From an uncultured Eubacteriales bacterium (GTDB lineage: Bacteria > Bacillota > Clostridia > Christensenellales > CAG-917), in contig URTQ01000003.1 in the NCBI GenBank assembly GCA_900550855.1, forward strand, positions 1-27,493: a DNA stretch of 27,493 nt. Reading direction: 5' to 3'. The position numbers were made by a program, and so were the translations under genes. Shown one piece after another: positions 14,793 through 22,747 of the stretch. Under the pieces are notes generated by a model. It was not told where the DNA came from and searched no databases. It saw only the letters and a program-made list of their open reading frames with translations. Every line of letters begins with the position of its first letter. Within the stretch, counting starts at the first letter, position 1.

Positions 14793-16718
14793 ATGAAACC
14801 AACCACAAGACGCACACTCATCATCGTCGGCGTGATACTTCTCGTCATCATCGCGTTCGTTATCGCGTATGAACTGACAAGACCCACCGAAATAAACTAT
14901 CAGGGTACGGAAGACAGTTTCGTAGAGATGCTCAAACGCGGCGAGATTCAGGCGATTTACATCGAGGGCAGTTATTCTGCAAACATACAAAAGACGGGCG
15001 ACAGAGGCTACGGCTATTTCGTCAACACGCAAGGAAGAGTCGCTTTTTCCGAAGTTATCAAGGAATTTACCGAAGCCGGCTTGCTTGACGGCGTAACCGT
15101 AAGATACGACGACCCGTCCAGCGGTTCACTTCTTTCGAGCATACTCGTTCCGCTCATTCTTTACGCCGCGCTTTTCGGCATATTTATGGTCGTGTTGAGA
15201 AAGAGCGCGGGCGCGCAAGGTCAAGCCCTAAACTTCGGCAAGACCAAAGCAAACCAAGTGCGTGACATCAAAGTCAGATTCAACGACGTTGCGGGCGCAG
15301 AGGAAGAAAAGCAGGAATTGCAAGAAATCGTGGACTTCCTCAAACACCCCAAAAAGTATACGGATATAGGCGCGCGTATTCCGCGCGGCGTTCTTCTCGT
15401 AGGCCCTCCGGGCACGGGCAAAACGCTCTTTGCAAAGGCGGTCGCGGGCGAAGCGAACGTTCCGTTCTTCTCGATTAGCGGTTCGGACTTCGTGGAAATG
15501 TTCGTAGGCGTCGGCGCGTCGCGAGTGAGAGATTTGTTCGAGCAAGCGCAAAAAAATATGCCTTGCATTATCTTTATCGACGAAATCGACGCAGTGGGTC
15601 GTCAACGCGGCGCAGGTCTTGGCGGCGGCAACGACGAAAGAGAACAAACCCTCAACCAACTTCTCGTTCAAATGGACGGCTTCGAGGCAAGCAGTTCCAT
15701 CATCGTTATGGCGGCGACCAACCGCGCGGATATTCTCGACCCCGCTCTTATGCGTCCGGGCAGATTCGACAGACAAATCTACGTCAACGTTCCCGACGTC
15801 AAGGGCAGAGAGGAAATCTTCAAAGTTCACTCTCGCAACAAACCGCTTGCGTCCGACATCAACTTTAAGTCGCTTGCAAGGCTCACCCCCGGCTTTACGG
15901 GCGCGGACATCGAGAACATTCTCAACGAATCCGCGATTTTGGCGGCGAGAGCAAACAGAAAGGTTATCACGATGAAGGATATCAGCGAGGCTGTCAACAA
16001 AGTTATGGCAGGTCCTGCAAAGAAATCCCGTCTTATCACCGAGTCCGACAAGCGTATCACCGCGTATCATGAGAGCGGCCACGCAATCGTTGCAAAACTT
16101 ATGAAGCACTGCGACGACGTACACGAAGTGAGCATCATACCTCGCGGTATGGCGGCGGGCTACACCATAACCCTTCCCGAAAACGACGACAACCATATGA
16201 CCAAAGGCAAACTGCTCGACGACATCGCAATGATGCTCGGCGGACGCGCGGCGGAAGAACTCGTCATCAAGGACATCTCGACGGGCGCGTCGAACGACAT
16301 TCAGAGAGCCACGCAACTTGCAAGGCGTATGGTCACCGAGTGGGGTATGTCCGAATCTATCGGCAATATGTATCTCGGCACGAGCGAAGAAGTGTTCCTC
16401 GGCAGAGATTATCAGGCGCACCTCAATTACAGCGAGGAAGTCGCGGCGAAAATCGACGAGGAAGTCAAAACCATCATCGATACGCAATATCAGGTCGCTT
16501 TGAATATATTGAAAGAAAATCGCTCTATTATGGACGCGATGGTCAAGGCTCTTTACGAGAAGGAAACCATCTACGAAGACGAAATCAACGCTTTGTTCGG
16601 TCAAGAGTCGAGCGGCGAGAGTCTGTTCTCGTCCAAGATAAACAGACCCGAAGGCGACGAAAACGGCGAATCCGCAGATACCGCAACTTCCGAAAACAAG
16701 GATAAAGACGCCGAATAA
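14793..16718 (+). CDS. ftsH: ATP-dependent zinc metalloprotease FtsH
   Basis: The 641-residue protein is a complete FtsH. Two membrane segments lie at about 9-27 and 115-135, enclosing a small extracytoplasmic domain. The AAA domain has Walker A GPPGTGKT at 204-211, Walker B FIDEID near 261-266 and the second region of homology ending RPGRFDR at 321-327. The protease domain has the zinc motif HESGH at 426-430, and an aspartate in the STGASNDIQ segment is the likely third ligand. FtsH forms membrane hexamers that degrade membrane and regulatory proteins. The AGGAGG SD is four bases before the ATG. It is the first gene of a unit with cysE (12-base gap) and cysS (16-base gap), an unusual pairing. 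Confidence 0.97.
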   Translation: MKPTTRRTLIIVGVILLVIIAFVIAYELTRPTEINYQGTEDSFVEMLKRGEIQAIYIEGSYSANIQKTGDRGYGYFVNTQGRVAFSEVIKEFTEAGLLDGVTVRYDDPSSGSLLSSILVPLILYAALFGIFMVVLRKSAGAQGQALNFGKTKANQVRDIKVRFNDVAGAEEEKQELQEIVDFLKHPKKYTDIGARIPRGVLLVGPPGTGKTLFAKAVAGEANVPFFSISGSDFVEMFVGVGASRVRDLFEQAQKNMPCIIFIDEIDAVGRQRGAGLGGGNDEREQTLNQLLVQMDGFEASSSIIVMAATNRADILDPALMRPGRFDRQIYVNVPDVKGREEIFKVHSRNKPLASDINFKSLARLTPGFTGADIENILNESAILAARANRKVITMKDISEAVNKVMAGPAKKSRLITESDKRITAYHESGHAIVAKLMKHCDDVHEVSIIPRGMAAGYTITLPENDDNHMTKGKLLDDIAMMLGGRAAEELVIKDISTGASNDIQRATQLARRMVTEWGMSESIGNMYLGTSEEVFLGRDYQAHLNYSEEVAAKIDEEVKTIIDTQYQVALNILKENRSIMDAMVKALYEKETIYEDEINALFGQESSGESLFSSKINRPEGDENGESADTATSENKDKDAE

Positions 16719-16730
16719 TCAAGGGGAAAT

Positions 16731-17474
16731 ATGAAAATTTCCGAAGCAAAAAAGCGCGATTTGCAAGTCATTATGCAAAAAGACCCTGCCGCCACGAGCA
16801 GCAGGATTGTAAGACGAACGTACACAGGGTATAAAGCCCTGTGTGCTTATCGTTATGCGCACAAGTTGTGGCTCAAAGGTATGAAGTCGCTCGCCCTCTA
16901 CGTTGCATTTAAGGCAAAGGAAAAGACGGGCATAGACATTCACCCCGCCGCGACGATAGGAAGCGGAATATTCATCGACCACGGCGTCGGACTCGTCATA
17001 GGCGAAACCGCCGAAATAGGCGACAACTGCGTGCTTTATCAGGGCGTAACGCTGGGCGGCACGGGCAAGGAAACGGGCAAACGTCACCCCACGCTCGACG
17101 AGGGCGTTATGGTGTCGGCGGGCGCAAAGGTTCTCGGTCCTGTACATATCGGCGCGCACAGCAAAATCGGCGCGGGAAGCGTGGTTTTAAAGGACGTTCC
17201 GCCGTACTCGACCGTCGTCGGCGTTCCGGGAAGAGTCGTCAAGCAGGACGGCAAGCGAATTGCGGATATGGACCAGATTCTTCTTCCCGATCCCATTATG
17301 GAAGAATTTTTGAGGCTCAACAAACGTGTTTACGAACTCGAAAAGGCTCTCGACGTACACTCTTGCAGATATTCCATAACCGTCGACGAAGACAACGTTC
17401 TTCCGTCCGAAGTCGAGGAAATCGAGTCGCAATTCGAACAAAACAAATCTCAGGCGGACAAACCGCAGGAATAA
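16731..17474 (+). CDS. cysE: Serine O-acetyltransferase CysE
   Basis: The 247-residue protein transfers acetyl from acetyl-CoA to serine, giving O-acetylserine for cysteine synthesis. The left-handed beta-helix is visible as hexapeptide repeats from IHPAATIGSGIFIDHGVG (70-87) to the VVGVPGRVV segment near 160-170. Catalytic residues D83/H84 and H119 (GKRHP) are in place. The N-terminal helical domain is shorter than in E. coli. The C-terminal 75 residues after VKQDG form an acidic, helical tail with coiled-coil character, not typical of the catalytic core. The SD AAGGGG lies 5 bases upstream. It sits directly before cysS, as in Bacillus, but no T-box leader is present. Confidence 0.95.
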   Translation: MKISEAKKRDLQVIMQKDPAATSSRIVRRTYTGYKALCAYRYAHKLWLKGMKSLALYVAFKAKEKTGIDIHPAATIGSGIFIDHGVGLVIGETAEIGDNCVLYQGVTLGGTGKETGKRHPTLDEGVMVSAGAKVLGPVHIGAHSKIGAGSVVLKDVPPYSTVVGVPGRVVKQDGKRIADMDQILLPDPIMEEFLRLNKRVYELEKALDVHSCRYSITVDEDNVLPSEVEEIESQFEQNKSQADKPQE

Positions 17475-17490
17475 AAGGACAAAGTTCCGT

Positions 17491-18891
17491 ATGAAAATTT
17501 ACAATACGCTAACGAGAAAAAAAGAGGACTTTTCGCCCATTCACGAAGGTCAAATCAATATGTACGCGTGCGGGATCACGGTTTCGGGCGAGGCGCACAT
17601 CGGTCACGCATACCAAGCGCTCATTTACGATATAATCCGCAAGTATTTCGAGAAAATCGGCTACAAAGTCAACTACGCTCGCAACTACACGGACGTTGAC
17701 GACAAGATCATCGCAAAGTCCAAAGAAACGGGCATACCGCCTCTCGAATACGCAAGTATGATGATCGACCGCATTGACAAACTTATGCGCAAATTCGAGG
17801 TTGACGACCCGACCATTTGGCTCAAAGCGACGTGCAACATCGACAATATTATCGACTTCGTGTCAAAACTCATCGAAAAAGGTCACGCCTACGCAACGGA
17901 CAGAGGCGACGTATATTTTTCCGTCGAGAGTTTCCCCGGCTACGGCAAACTCAGCGGCAGAAGACTCGAAGACGCTTACGAGAGCGTGCGTATAGAAAAC
18001 GAGGAAAACAAGCGTAATCCTCTCGACTTCGCGCTTTGGAAGTCGGCAAAGGAAGGCGAAATATACTGGGAATCGCCGTGGGGTAAGGGCAGACCCGGTT
18101 GGCATATCGAATGTTCGGCAATGAACAGAGCGGCGTTCGGCGATCAAATCGACATTCACGGCGGCGGCAGAGACCTTATCTTCCCCCACCACGAAAACGA
18201 GATTGCGCAAACCGAATCGCTCACGGGCAAGCAGTTTGCAAAATACTGGATTCACAACGGACTTATCAAGGTCAACGGACAGAAGATGAGCAAGTCGCTC
18301 GGCAACAGTTTGCTTCTTTCCGACCTTCTCGACGAGTACAAACCCGAAACGATAAAGTACGCGCTTTTGCAGACGAATTACAGAGGCGACATCAATATCA
18401 CAGACGAACTTTTCCCCGACGCCGACAAGCATATGTACGAGTTCTACAAGGTGCTTGACGAGGTGAACGAAAGCGGACTTTCGAGCGACAAGCAAAGCAA
18501 GTGGATTGACGACGGATTCAATCGCGCAATGGACGACGACTTCAACACGGCAAAGGCGCTTGCGGATTTGTTCGGCATATTCAAGGGTATAAGAGCGAAG
18601 TTGAAAGCGGGCGATTCCGACGCGGTTGCGGACGCAAAACAGGTTGTGAAAACATACGATTTGCTCGGACTTTTCAGAAGCAATCCAAAAGACTTCATCG
18701 CATACTACGAGCAAAAGCAAAAGGCAAAAGAGGGCGCTATCCCCAAGGAAGTTCTCGACCTCGTCGAGCAACGCAAGGTTGCCAAAGCCAACAAGGACTG
18801 GGCAAGCGCGGACGCAATAAGAGCCAAGATAAACGAACTCGGCTACGTCGTCAAGGACACCAAAGACGGCTCGTTTGCGGAAAAGGCATAA
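17491..18891 (+). CDS. cysS: Cysteinyl-tRNA synthetase CysS
   Basis: The 466-residue class I aminoacyl-tRNA synthetase charges tRNA-Cys. HIGH is at 36-39 and KMSKS at 265-269. Likely zinc ligands are C27, C208 (GWHIECSAMN), H233 or H234 and E237. The segment CGITVSGEAHIGHA differs from the usual CGPTVYDYAHIGHAR, an uncommon change next to the active site, although the zinc cysteine and HIGH remain. The anticodon-binding C-terminal region ends KVAKANKDWASADAIRAKI as usual. Length is normal. It is the last gene of the ftsH-cysE-cysS unit; the AAGGA SD is about 11 bases before the ATG. Confidence 0.96.
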   Translation: MKIYNTLTRKKEDFSPIHEGQINMYACGITVSGEAHIGHAYQALIYDIIRKYFEKIGYKVNYARNYTDVDDKIIAKSKETGIPPLEYASMMIDRIDKLMRKFEVDDPTIWLKATCNIDNIIDFVSKLIEKGHAYATDRGDVYFSVESFPGYGKLSGRRLEDAYESVRIENEENKRNPLDFALWKSAKEGEIYWESPWGKGRPGWHIECSAMNRAAFGDQIDIHGGGRDLIFPHHENEIAQTESLTGKQFAKYWIHNGLIKVNGQKMSKSLGNSLLLSDLLDEYKPETIKYALLQTNYRGDINITDELFPDADKHMYEFYKVLDEVNESGLSSDKQSKWIDDGFNRAMDDDFNTAKALADLFGIFKGIRAKLKAGDSDAVADAKQVVKTYDLLGLFRSNPKDFIAYYEQKQKAKEGAIPKEVLDLVEQRKVAKANKDWASADAIRAKINELGYVVKDTKDGSFAEKA

Positions 18892-18908
18892 AACGCATAT
18901 CAAACACG

Positions 18909-18962
18909 AAAACAAGGTTTATATTTGCAAAACAATGCGATAAAAACCTTGTTTTGCAATAT
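18909..18962 (+). repeat. Overlapping inverted repeats after cysS (two competing hairpins)
   Basis: Arm A (18909-18920, AAAACAAGGTTT) pairs perfectly with 18944-18955. Arm B (18921-18935, ATATTTGCAAAACAA) pairs with 18949-18962 with one bulged base. Both use the same 3' arm, so only one hairpin can form at a time. No T-run follows on the plus strand. Confidence 0.6.
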
Positions 18963-19003
18963 AAAAGCAAAAAACACAAATCTATTTACACAGGGAAGGA
19001 CAT

Positions 19004-20134
19004 ATGAAACGACGCATATTTACGGCTCTCGATAATCTTGCCAAAAGAGATATTTTCGACCAAAAATACGCGCAACTCGAAAAAAGGCGAGAGGAATTAG
19101 ACAAGAAAATCAAGCGCGAGGAAAGAGAAGCAAAACTCGTGCTTGCCAAAGAGAACGTTGCCAACATCACGGCAAAAGCAAAGAAGCACGCCAAAAAACA
19201 AGCGAAGAAAGCCGCTTACGACGCAAAGTATCTTTACGTTGCGGGCGGTCACGCAAAGAACGAGTTTTTGGGCTGGCTCACCATTTTCAGTTTCCGTCGC
19301 TCGCACAAGGTCAAAACCACGAGGTTTTTGAGATACGACCAAAACGACAAACGCCTTTATCTCGATATATACGAGAGGAAGGATAGGGACAGAAGCAAAA
19401 AAGCGCGCGTGTTTATCTACATTCACGGCGGCGGCTGGATAGGCGGACTTCCCGAAACGAGAGAAGCGTACACCACCAAACTTTGCGAAAAGACGGGATA
19501 TTTCGTTGCAAGTCTGTATTACGGCGACGCGCCCTTTTACGGTCATCCCGAGATGATTCAGAACGTGTACAAGGCGTTTGCTTGGCTCAAAGACCACGCC
19601 GACGAGTACAACATAGATATGGACCACGTTTTCGTTGGCGGCGAGAGCGCGGGCGCACATTTGAGCAGTATGGCGGGCGCGATAAGTACCAATCCCGAAT
19701 ACGCTGCGCACTTCGACCTCGACGAACGCTCGAAGGACCAAAAAATATCCGCGCTTATGCTCAACTGCGGCGTGTACGACTTCCCGAAAGCCGTGCATAC
19801 GGGCTTTAAAAACATAGGCATTTACACTCAATCATATTGCAAGGGTACGCCCGTCGAGGAATGTAGCGAGGAACTGCAAAAAGAAGTTTCGCCCATCAAC
19901 TGGGTGACGGAAAACTTTCCGCCGACGTTCGCAATCTCGGCAGAGAACGACAAGCTTGCGGTGCTTACGTTCGATCTCGTGAAGAAGTTTCAGCAACTCG
20001 GCGTTGCGTACGAACACTATCACGGCGAGGGCAAATGGGCGGTGCACGCATTCCCCGTCGCGCAATTCCTCAAAATATCCAAAGAGGCAATGAAGCGCAC
20101 AATCGCATTCCTCAACTACTTCGAGATAGAGTAA
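19004..20134 (+). CDS. Alpha/beta hydrolase (HSL / family IV esterase-like)
   Basis: The 376-residue protein has the oxyanion motif HGGGW at 141-145, the nucleophile elbow GESAG with Ser215, and likely Asp316 (AENDKL) and His348 (WAVHAF) to complete the triad. These features fit the hormone-sensitive-lipase/acetyl-hydrolase group, which cleaves esters or amides of small substrates. The first 75 residues are highly charged, Lys- and Glu-rich and probably coiled-coil (EKRREELDKKIKREEREAK), with no signal peptide, so the enzyme is likely cytoplasmic or membrane-peripheral. The SD GGAAGG is five bases upstream. It stands alone after cysS and ends at a shared bidirectional terminator. The substrate cannot be told from sequence. 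Confidence 0.9.
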   Translation: MKRRIFTALDNLAKRDIFDQKYAQLEKRREELDKKIKREEREAKLVLAKENVANITAKAKKHAKKQAKKAAYDAKYLYVAGGHAKNEFLGWLTIFSFRRSHKVKTTRFLRYDQNDKRLYLDIYERKDRDRSKKARVFIYIHGGGWIGGLPETREAYTTKLCEKTGYFVASLYYGDAPFYGHPEMIQNVYKAFAWLKDHADEYNIDMDHVFVGGESAGAHLSSMAGAISTNPEYAAHFDLDERSKDQKISALMLNCGVYDFPKAVHTGFKNIGIYTQSYCKGTPVEECSEELQKEVSPINWVTENFPPTFAISAENDKLAVLTFDLVKKFQQLGVAYEHYHGEGKWAVHAFPVAQFLKISKEAMKRTIAFLNYFEIE

Positions 20135-20237
20135 AGCGGAAACGATTCGCAAACGGTCAAAACGGCTAAGTTACGTTGTTATAGATATAAATATAAAAAG
20201 ATAAGGATTATTGCAAAAAAACAATAATAAAACGTAT

Positions 20238-20265
20238 AAAAAAAGCACGAAAATCGTGCTTTTTT
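20238..20265. terminator. Bidirectional terminator between hydrolase and dut
   Basis: AAAAAAAGCACGA (20238-20250), AAA and TCGTGCTTTTTT form a hairpin with A- and T-runs, suited to both convergent genes. Confidence 0.85.
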
Positions 20266-20285
20266 GCTATTTTTTATGCGGTTTT

Positions 20286-20732
20286 TCACATCTTGCCCGT
20301 GCTGCCGAAGCCGCCTTGTCCGCGGTCGGTGTCGTTTAGGGTTTCCGCTTCTTCGAAGTCTGCGACAAGGCAGGGCGCAATCACAAGTTGCGCAACGCGT
20401 TCCTTATCCTCTATGGTTTGCGGCTCGTCCGAGTGGTTGTGCAGTGACACGATAATTTCGCCTCTGTAATCGCAATCGATAACGCCCACTTTGTTTGCAG
20501 GCGCAAGCGAGCGTTTGCTTGCAAGTCCGCTTCGGGCGTACACGAGTCCGACAAGTCCGTCGGGAATCTCGATTGCAATGCCCGTGTGTACAAACACGGT
20601 TTGATGAGGCTCGACGGTGATTGCTTTTCCTTCGCAAGCGTACAAGTCCGCCCCTGCGGAAAACTGCGTGCCGTATTTGGGTATTATTGCGTTTTCATTC
20701 AGTTTTTTGATTTTTACGGATATGTGTTGCAT
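20286..20732 (-). CDS. dut: Deoxyuridine 5'-triphosphate nucleotidohydrolase (dUTPase)
   Basis: The 148-residue trimeric dUTPase hydrolyses dUTP to dUMP, keeping uracil out of DNA and feeding dTMP synthesis. All five family motifs are intact: AGADLYA (26-32), RSGLA (67-71), GVIDCDYRGE (83-92), ERVAQLVI (111-118) and RGQGGFGSTG (137-146). The last is the arginine/glycine-rich arm that closes over the active site. GAGGAAAT precedes the ATG. The stop is TGA right after the GSTGKM end, evidence that TGA terminates in this genome. It is monocistronic, with its own promoter and terminator. Confidence 0.97.
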   Translation of the reverse strand: MQHISVKIKKLNENAIIPKYGTQFSAGADLYACEGKAITVEPHQTVFVHTGIAIEIPDGLVGLVYARSGLASKRSLAPANKVGVIDCDYRGEIIVSLHNHSDEPQTIEDKERVAQLVIAPCLVADFEEAETLNDTDRGQGGFGSTGKM

Positions 20733-20772
20733 ATTTCCTCTGAAAGTTTTATGTGCTTTGGATTATGTTTTG

Positions 20773-20801
20773 ATTGTAAACAAAACGGACGAATTTGTAA
20801 A
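20773..20801 (-). promoter_or_regulatory. Promoter of dut
   Basis: On the minus strand TTTACA (20801-20796) and TACAAT (20778-20773) are 17 bases apart, about 40 bases before the dut ATG. Confidence 0.7.
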
Positions 20802-20846
20802 GAAAGATAAGGAAAAACAACAAAACGGCATTAATAAAAATTATGT

Positions 20847-20977
20847 AATAATACGGCAGCATTGAGATGAAGAGTGCGAAAAAGCCTCTTGACCGACAAC
20901 CCTAATTTACAAAACGTAAATGAGTTGGAGGGCAAGGGGCTTTGACAATGCTATTCGCTCAATGCTGCCGTATTATT
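20847..20977. repeat. 131-bp element with 20-bp perfect inverted ends, overlapping the guaA stop
   Basis: AATAATACGGCAGCATTGAG (20847-20866) is the exact inverse complement of 20958-20977. Inside are nested dyads. On the minus strand AAAGCCCCTTG pairs with CAAGAGGCTTTTT (one mismatch), and ATTTAC-GTTTT-GTAAAT forms the tip. The right arm contains the guaA TAA stop (20973-20975). The inner stem followed by T residues could be the guaA terminator. The whole resembles a miniature inverted-repeat element or a structured RNA. No coding capacity. Confidence 0.75.
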
Positions 20978-22496
20978 CCCATTCAATGGTCGCAGGGGGT
21001 TTCCCCGTCACGTCATAGCAAACGCGGCTTATGCCTTTCACTTCGTTGACTATGCGCGAAGCCATCTTCGTGAGCAAATCGTAGGGCAGGCGAGTGTATT
21101 CCGCCGTCATAAAGTCGGACGTCGTGACTGCTCTTATAACGACGACGTAGCCGTAGTTGCGGTAGTCGCCGATTACGCCGACGGATTTCGTGTCGGTGAT
21201 GACTGCAAAATATTGGTCGGATTTGATTCCGCTTGCTGCGATTTCTTCACGCACGATTGCGTCCGCGTCGCGCAAGACGTCGAGTTTCTCTTTGGTTATT
21301 TCGCCTATCGTGCGGATTGAAAGTCCTGGGCCGGGGAAGGGTTGGCGATTGACGAGATAGTCGGGCAAACCGAGTTTTTTGCCGATTATGCGCACTTCGT
21401 CTTTGAAAAGTCCGCGCAATGGTTCGACAAGACCCGTGAACGGCATATCTTTGGGCAAGCCGCCGACGTTGTGGTGGCTCTTGATGTTTGCCGAGTTGTT
21501 TGCGCCCGATTCGATGACGTCGGGATAAATCGTGCCTTGCGCAAGGAAGTCGTATCCCTTTTGCGCGTTGGCGACTTCCGCAAACGTCTTGACAAATTCC
21601 TCGCCGATAATCTTTCTTTTGCGTTCGGGGTCGGTTACGCCCGCGATTTTGGAAAGGAATTTTTCGCTTGCGTCCACGACTTCGAGTTTGAGGGGAAGGG
21701 GCGCAAACGCTTCTTTGATTTGTTTGGTTTCGTCCTTGCGCATAAAGCCGTGATCGACGTATACGCACAGAAGTTGGTCGGGAATCGCTTTGCTTATGAG
21801 AGCCGCCACGACCGAACTGTCGACGCCGCCCGAAAGGCCGAGAAGAACTTTCTTGTCGCCGACCTTTTCGCGTATGAGTTTGATTTGAGTGTCGATGTAG
21901 TCGTCAAGCGAGTAGTCGCGAGTTGCGCCGCACACGTTTATGACGAAGTTTTCAAGCACCTTGTTTCCGTTGAGCGAACGCTCGACTTCGGGGTGGAATT
22001 GTACGCCGTAAACGTGCTTTTGCTCGTTTGCAATCGCCGCGCACGGACAATCCGACGTTGTCGCCACAACCTTGAATCCGTCGGGAACTTGCGCAACGTA
22101 GTCGGTGTGGCTCATAAGCATTTCTTCTTCGCACGAAAGACCGTCGAAAATCGCGCAGTCGCCGATGAAAACTTTCGTTTGACCATACTCGCGCACAGTG
22201 CCTTCCTTTACGACGCCGCCGAAAGAGTGGGCGATGTACTGCATACCGTAGCATATGCCCAAAATGGGTACGCCCAGATCGAACACGGCTTTCGAGCAAC
22301 GCGGCGAATTTTCGAGATAAACGCTGTTAGGTCCGCCCGTAAAGATAATGCCGATAGGGTCGATTTCTTTGAGTTTTTCCTCTGAAATGCAAGACGGCTC
22401 GACGACGGAATACACGTTCATTCTGCGCACCGAGCGCGCGATGAGTTCCTTGTATTGTCCGCCGAAATCCAGAACGAGAATGGTTTGGTTTTTCAT
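20973..22496 (-). CDS. guaA: GMP synthase (glutamine-hydrolysing)
   Basis: The 507-residue enzyme converts XMP to GMP using ATP and glutamine. The N-terminal class I amidotransferase has the nucleophile C82 (GICYGMQ) and H168/E170 (FHPEVE). The synthetase domain has the PP-loop SGGVDSS at 222-228. The C-terminus PPATIEWE is typical. I place the start at ATG 22496 (MKNQTILVLDFGGQ), preceded by AGGAGAA; the 36 upstream in-frame codons are AT-rich leader. No guanine riboswitch is visible upstream. The stop codon falls inside the inverted repeat at 20847-20977. Confidence 0.97.
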   Translation of the reverse strand: MKNQTILVLDFGGQYKELIARSVRRMNVYSVVEPSCISEEKLKEIDPIGIIFTGGPNSVYLENSPRCSKAVFDLGVPILGICYGMQYIAHSFGGVVKEGTVREYGQTKVFIGDCAIFDGLSCEEEMLMSHTDYVAQVPDGFKVVATTSDCPCAAIANEQKHVYGVQFHPEVERSLNGNKVLENFVINVCGATRDYSLDDYIDTQIKLIREKVGDKKVLLGLSGGVDSSVVAALISKAIPDQLLCVYVDHGFMRKDETKQIKEAFAPLPLKLEVVDASEKFLSKIAGVTDPERKRKIIGEEFVKTFAEVANAQKGYDFLAQGTIYPDVIESGANNSANIKSHHNVGGLPKDMPFTGLVEPLRGLFKDEVRIIGKKLGLPDYLVNRQPFPGPGLSIRTIGEITKEKLDVLRDADAIVREEIAASGIKSDQYFAVITDTKSVGVIGDYRNYGYVVVIRAVTTSDFMTAEYTRLPYDLLTKMASRIVNEVKGISRVCYDVTGKPPATIEWE

Positions 22497-22696
22497 ATGT
22501 TCTCCTACAAAGGTTAATTCGATATGTATATACAAAAGTATTGCTGACGTATATAAAAGATTATATCTAATTCTTCGCCCAAAGAAAAGCGGATTGCCAA
22601 ACAAAATGGAATTAATAAAAAATAAATGTCGTGCGGATTTGTCGACCGAAACGAACGACGATTTGCCAAATATGACACAATCGACGGTTTATATCG

Positions 22697-22725
22697 AAAA
22701 AAGAGCGTGATAAACGCTCTTTTTT
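22697..22725. terminator. Terminator of pyrG
   Basis: AGAGCGT (22702-22708), a 5-base loop and ACGCTCT (22714-22720) are flanked by A- and T-runs. On the minus strand it follows the pyrG stop by about 20 bases. Confidence 0.85.
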
Positions 22726-22747
22726 GTCAATATCGTATCGTTTTGAA

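Noticed and set aside
15228..16604. Minus-strand open frame of 458 codons
   Set aside because: Antisense to ftsH with low-complexity His/Arg/Val-rich sequence; a shadow of GC-rich third positions.
22497..22747. Guanine riboswitch upstream of guaA
   Set aside because: No conserved purine-riboswitch loops or junction sequences are visible; only AT-rich leader and the pyrG terminator.
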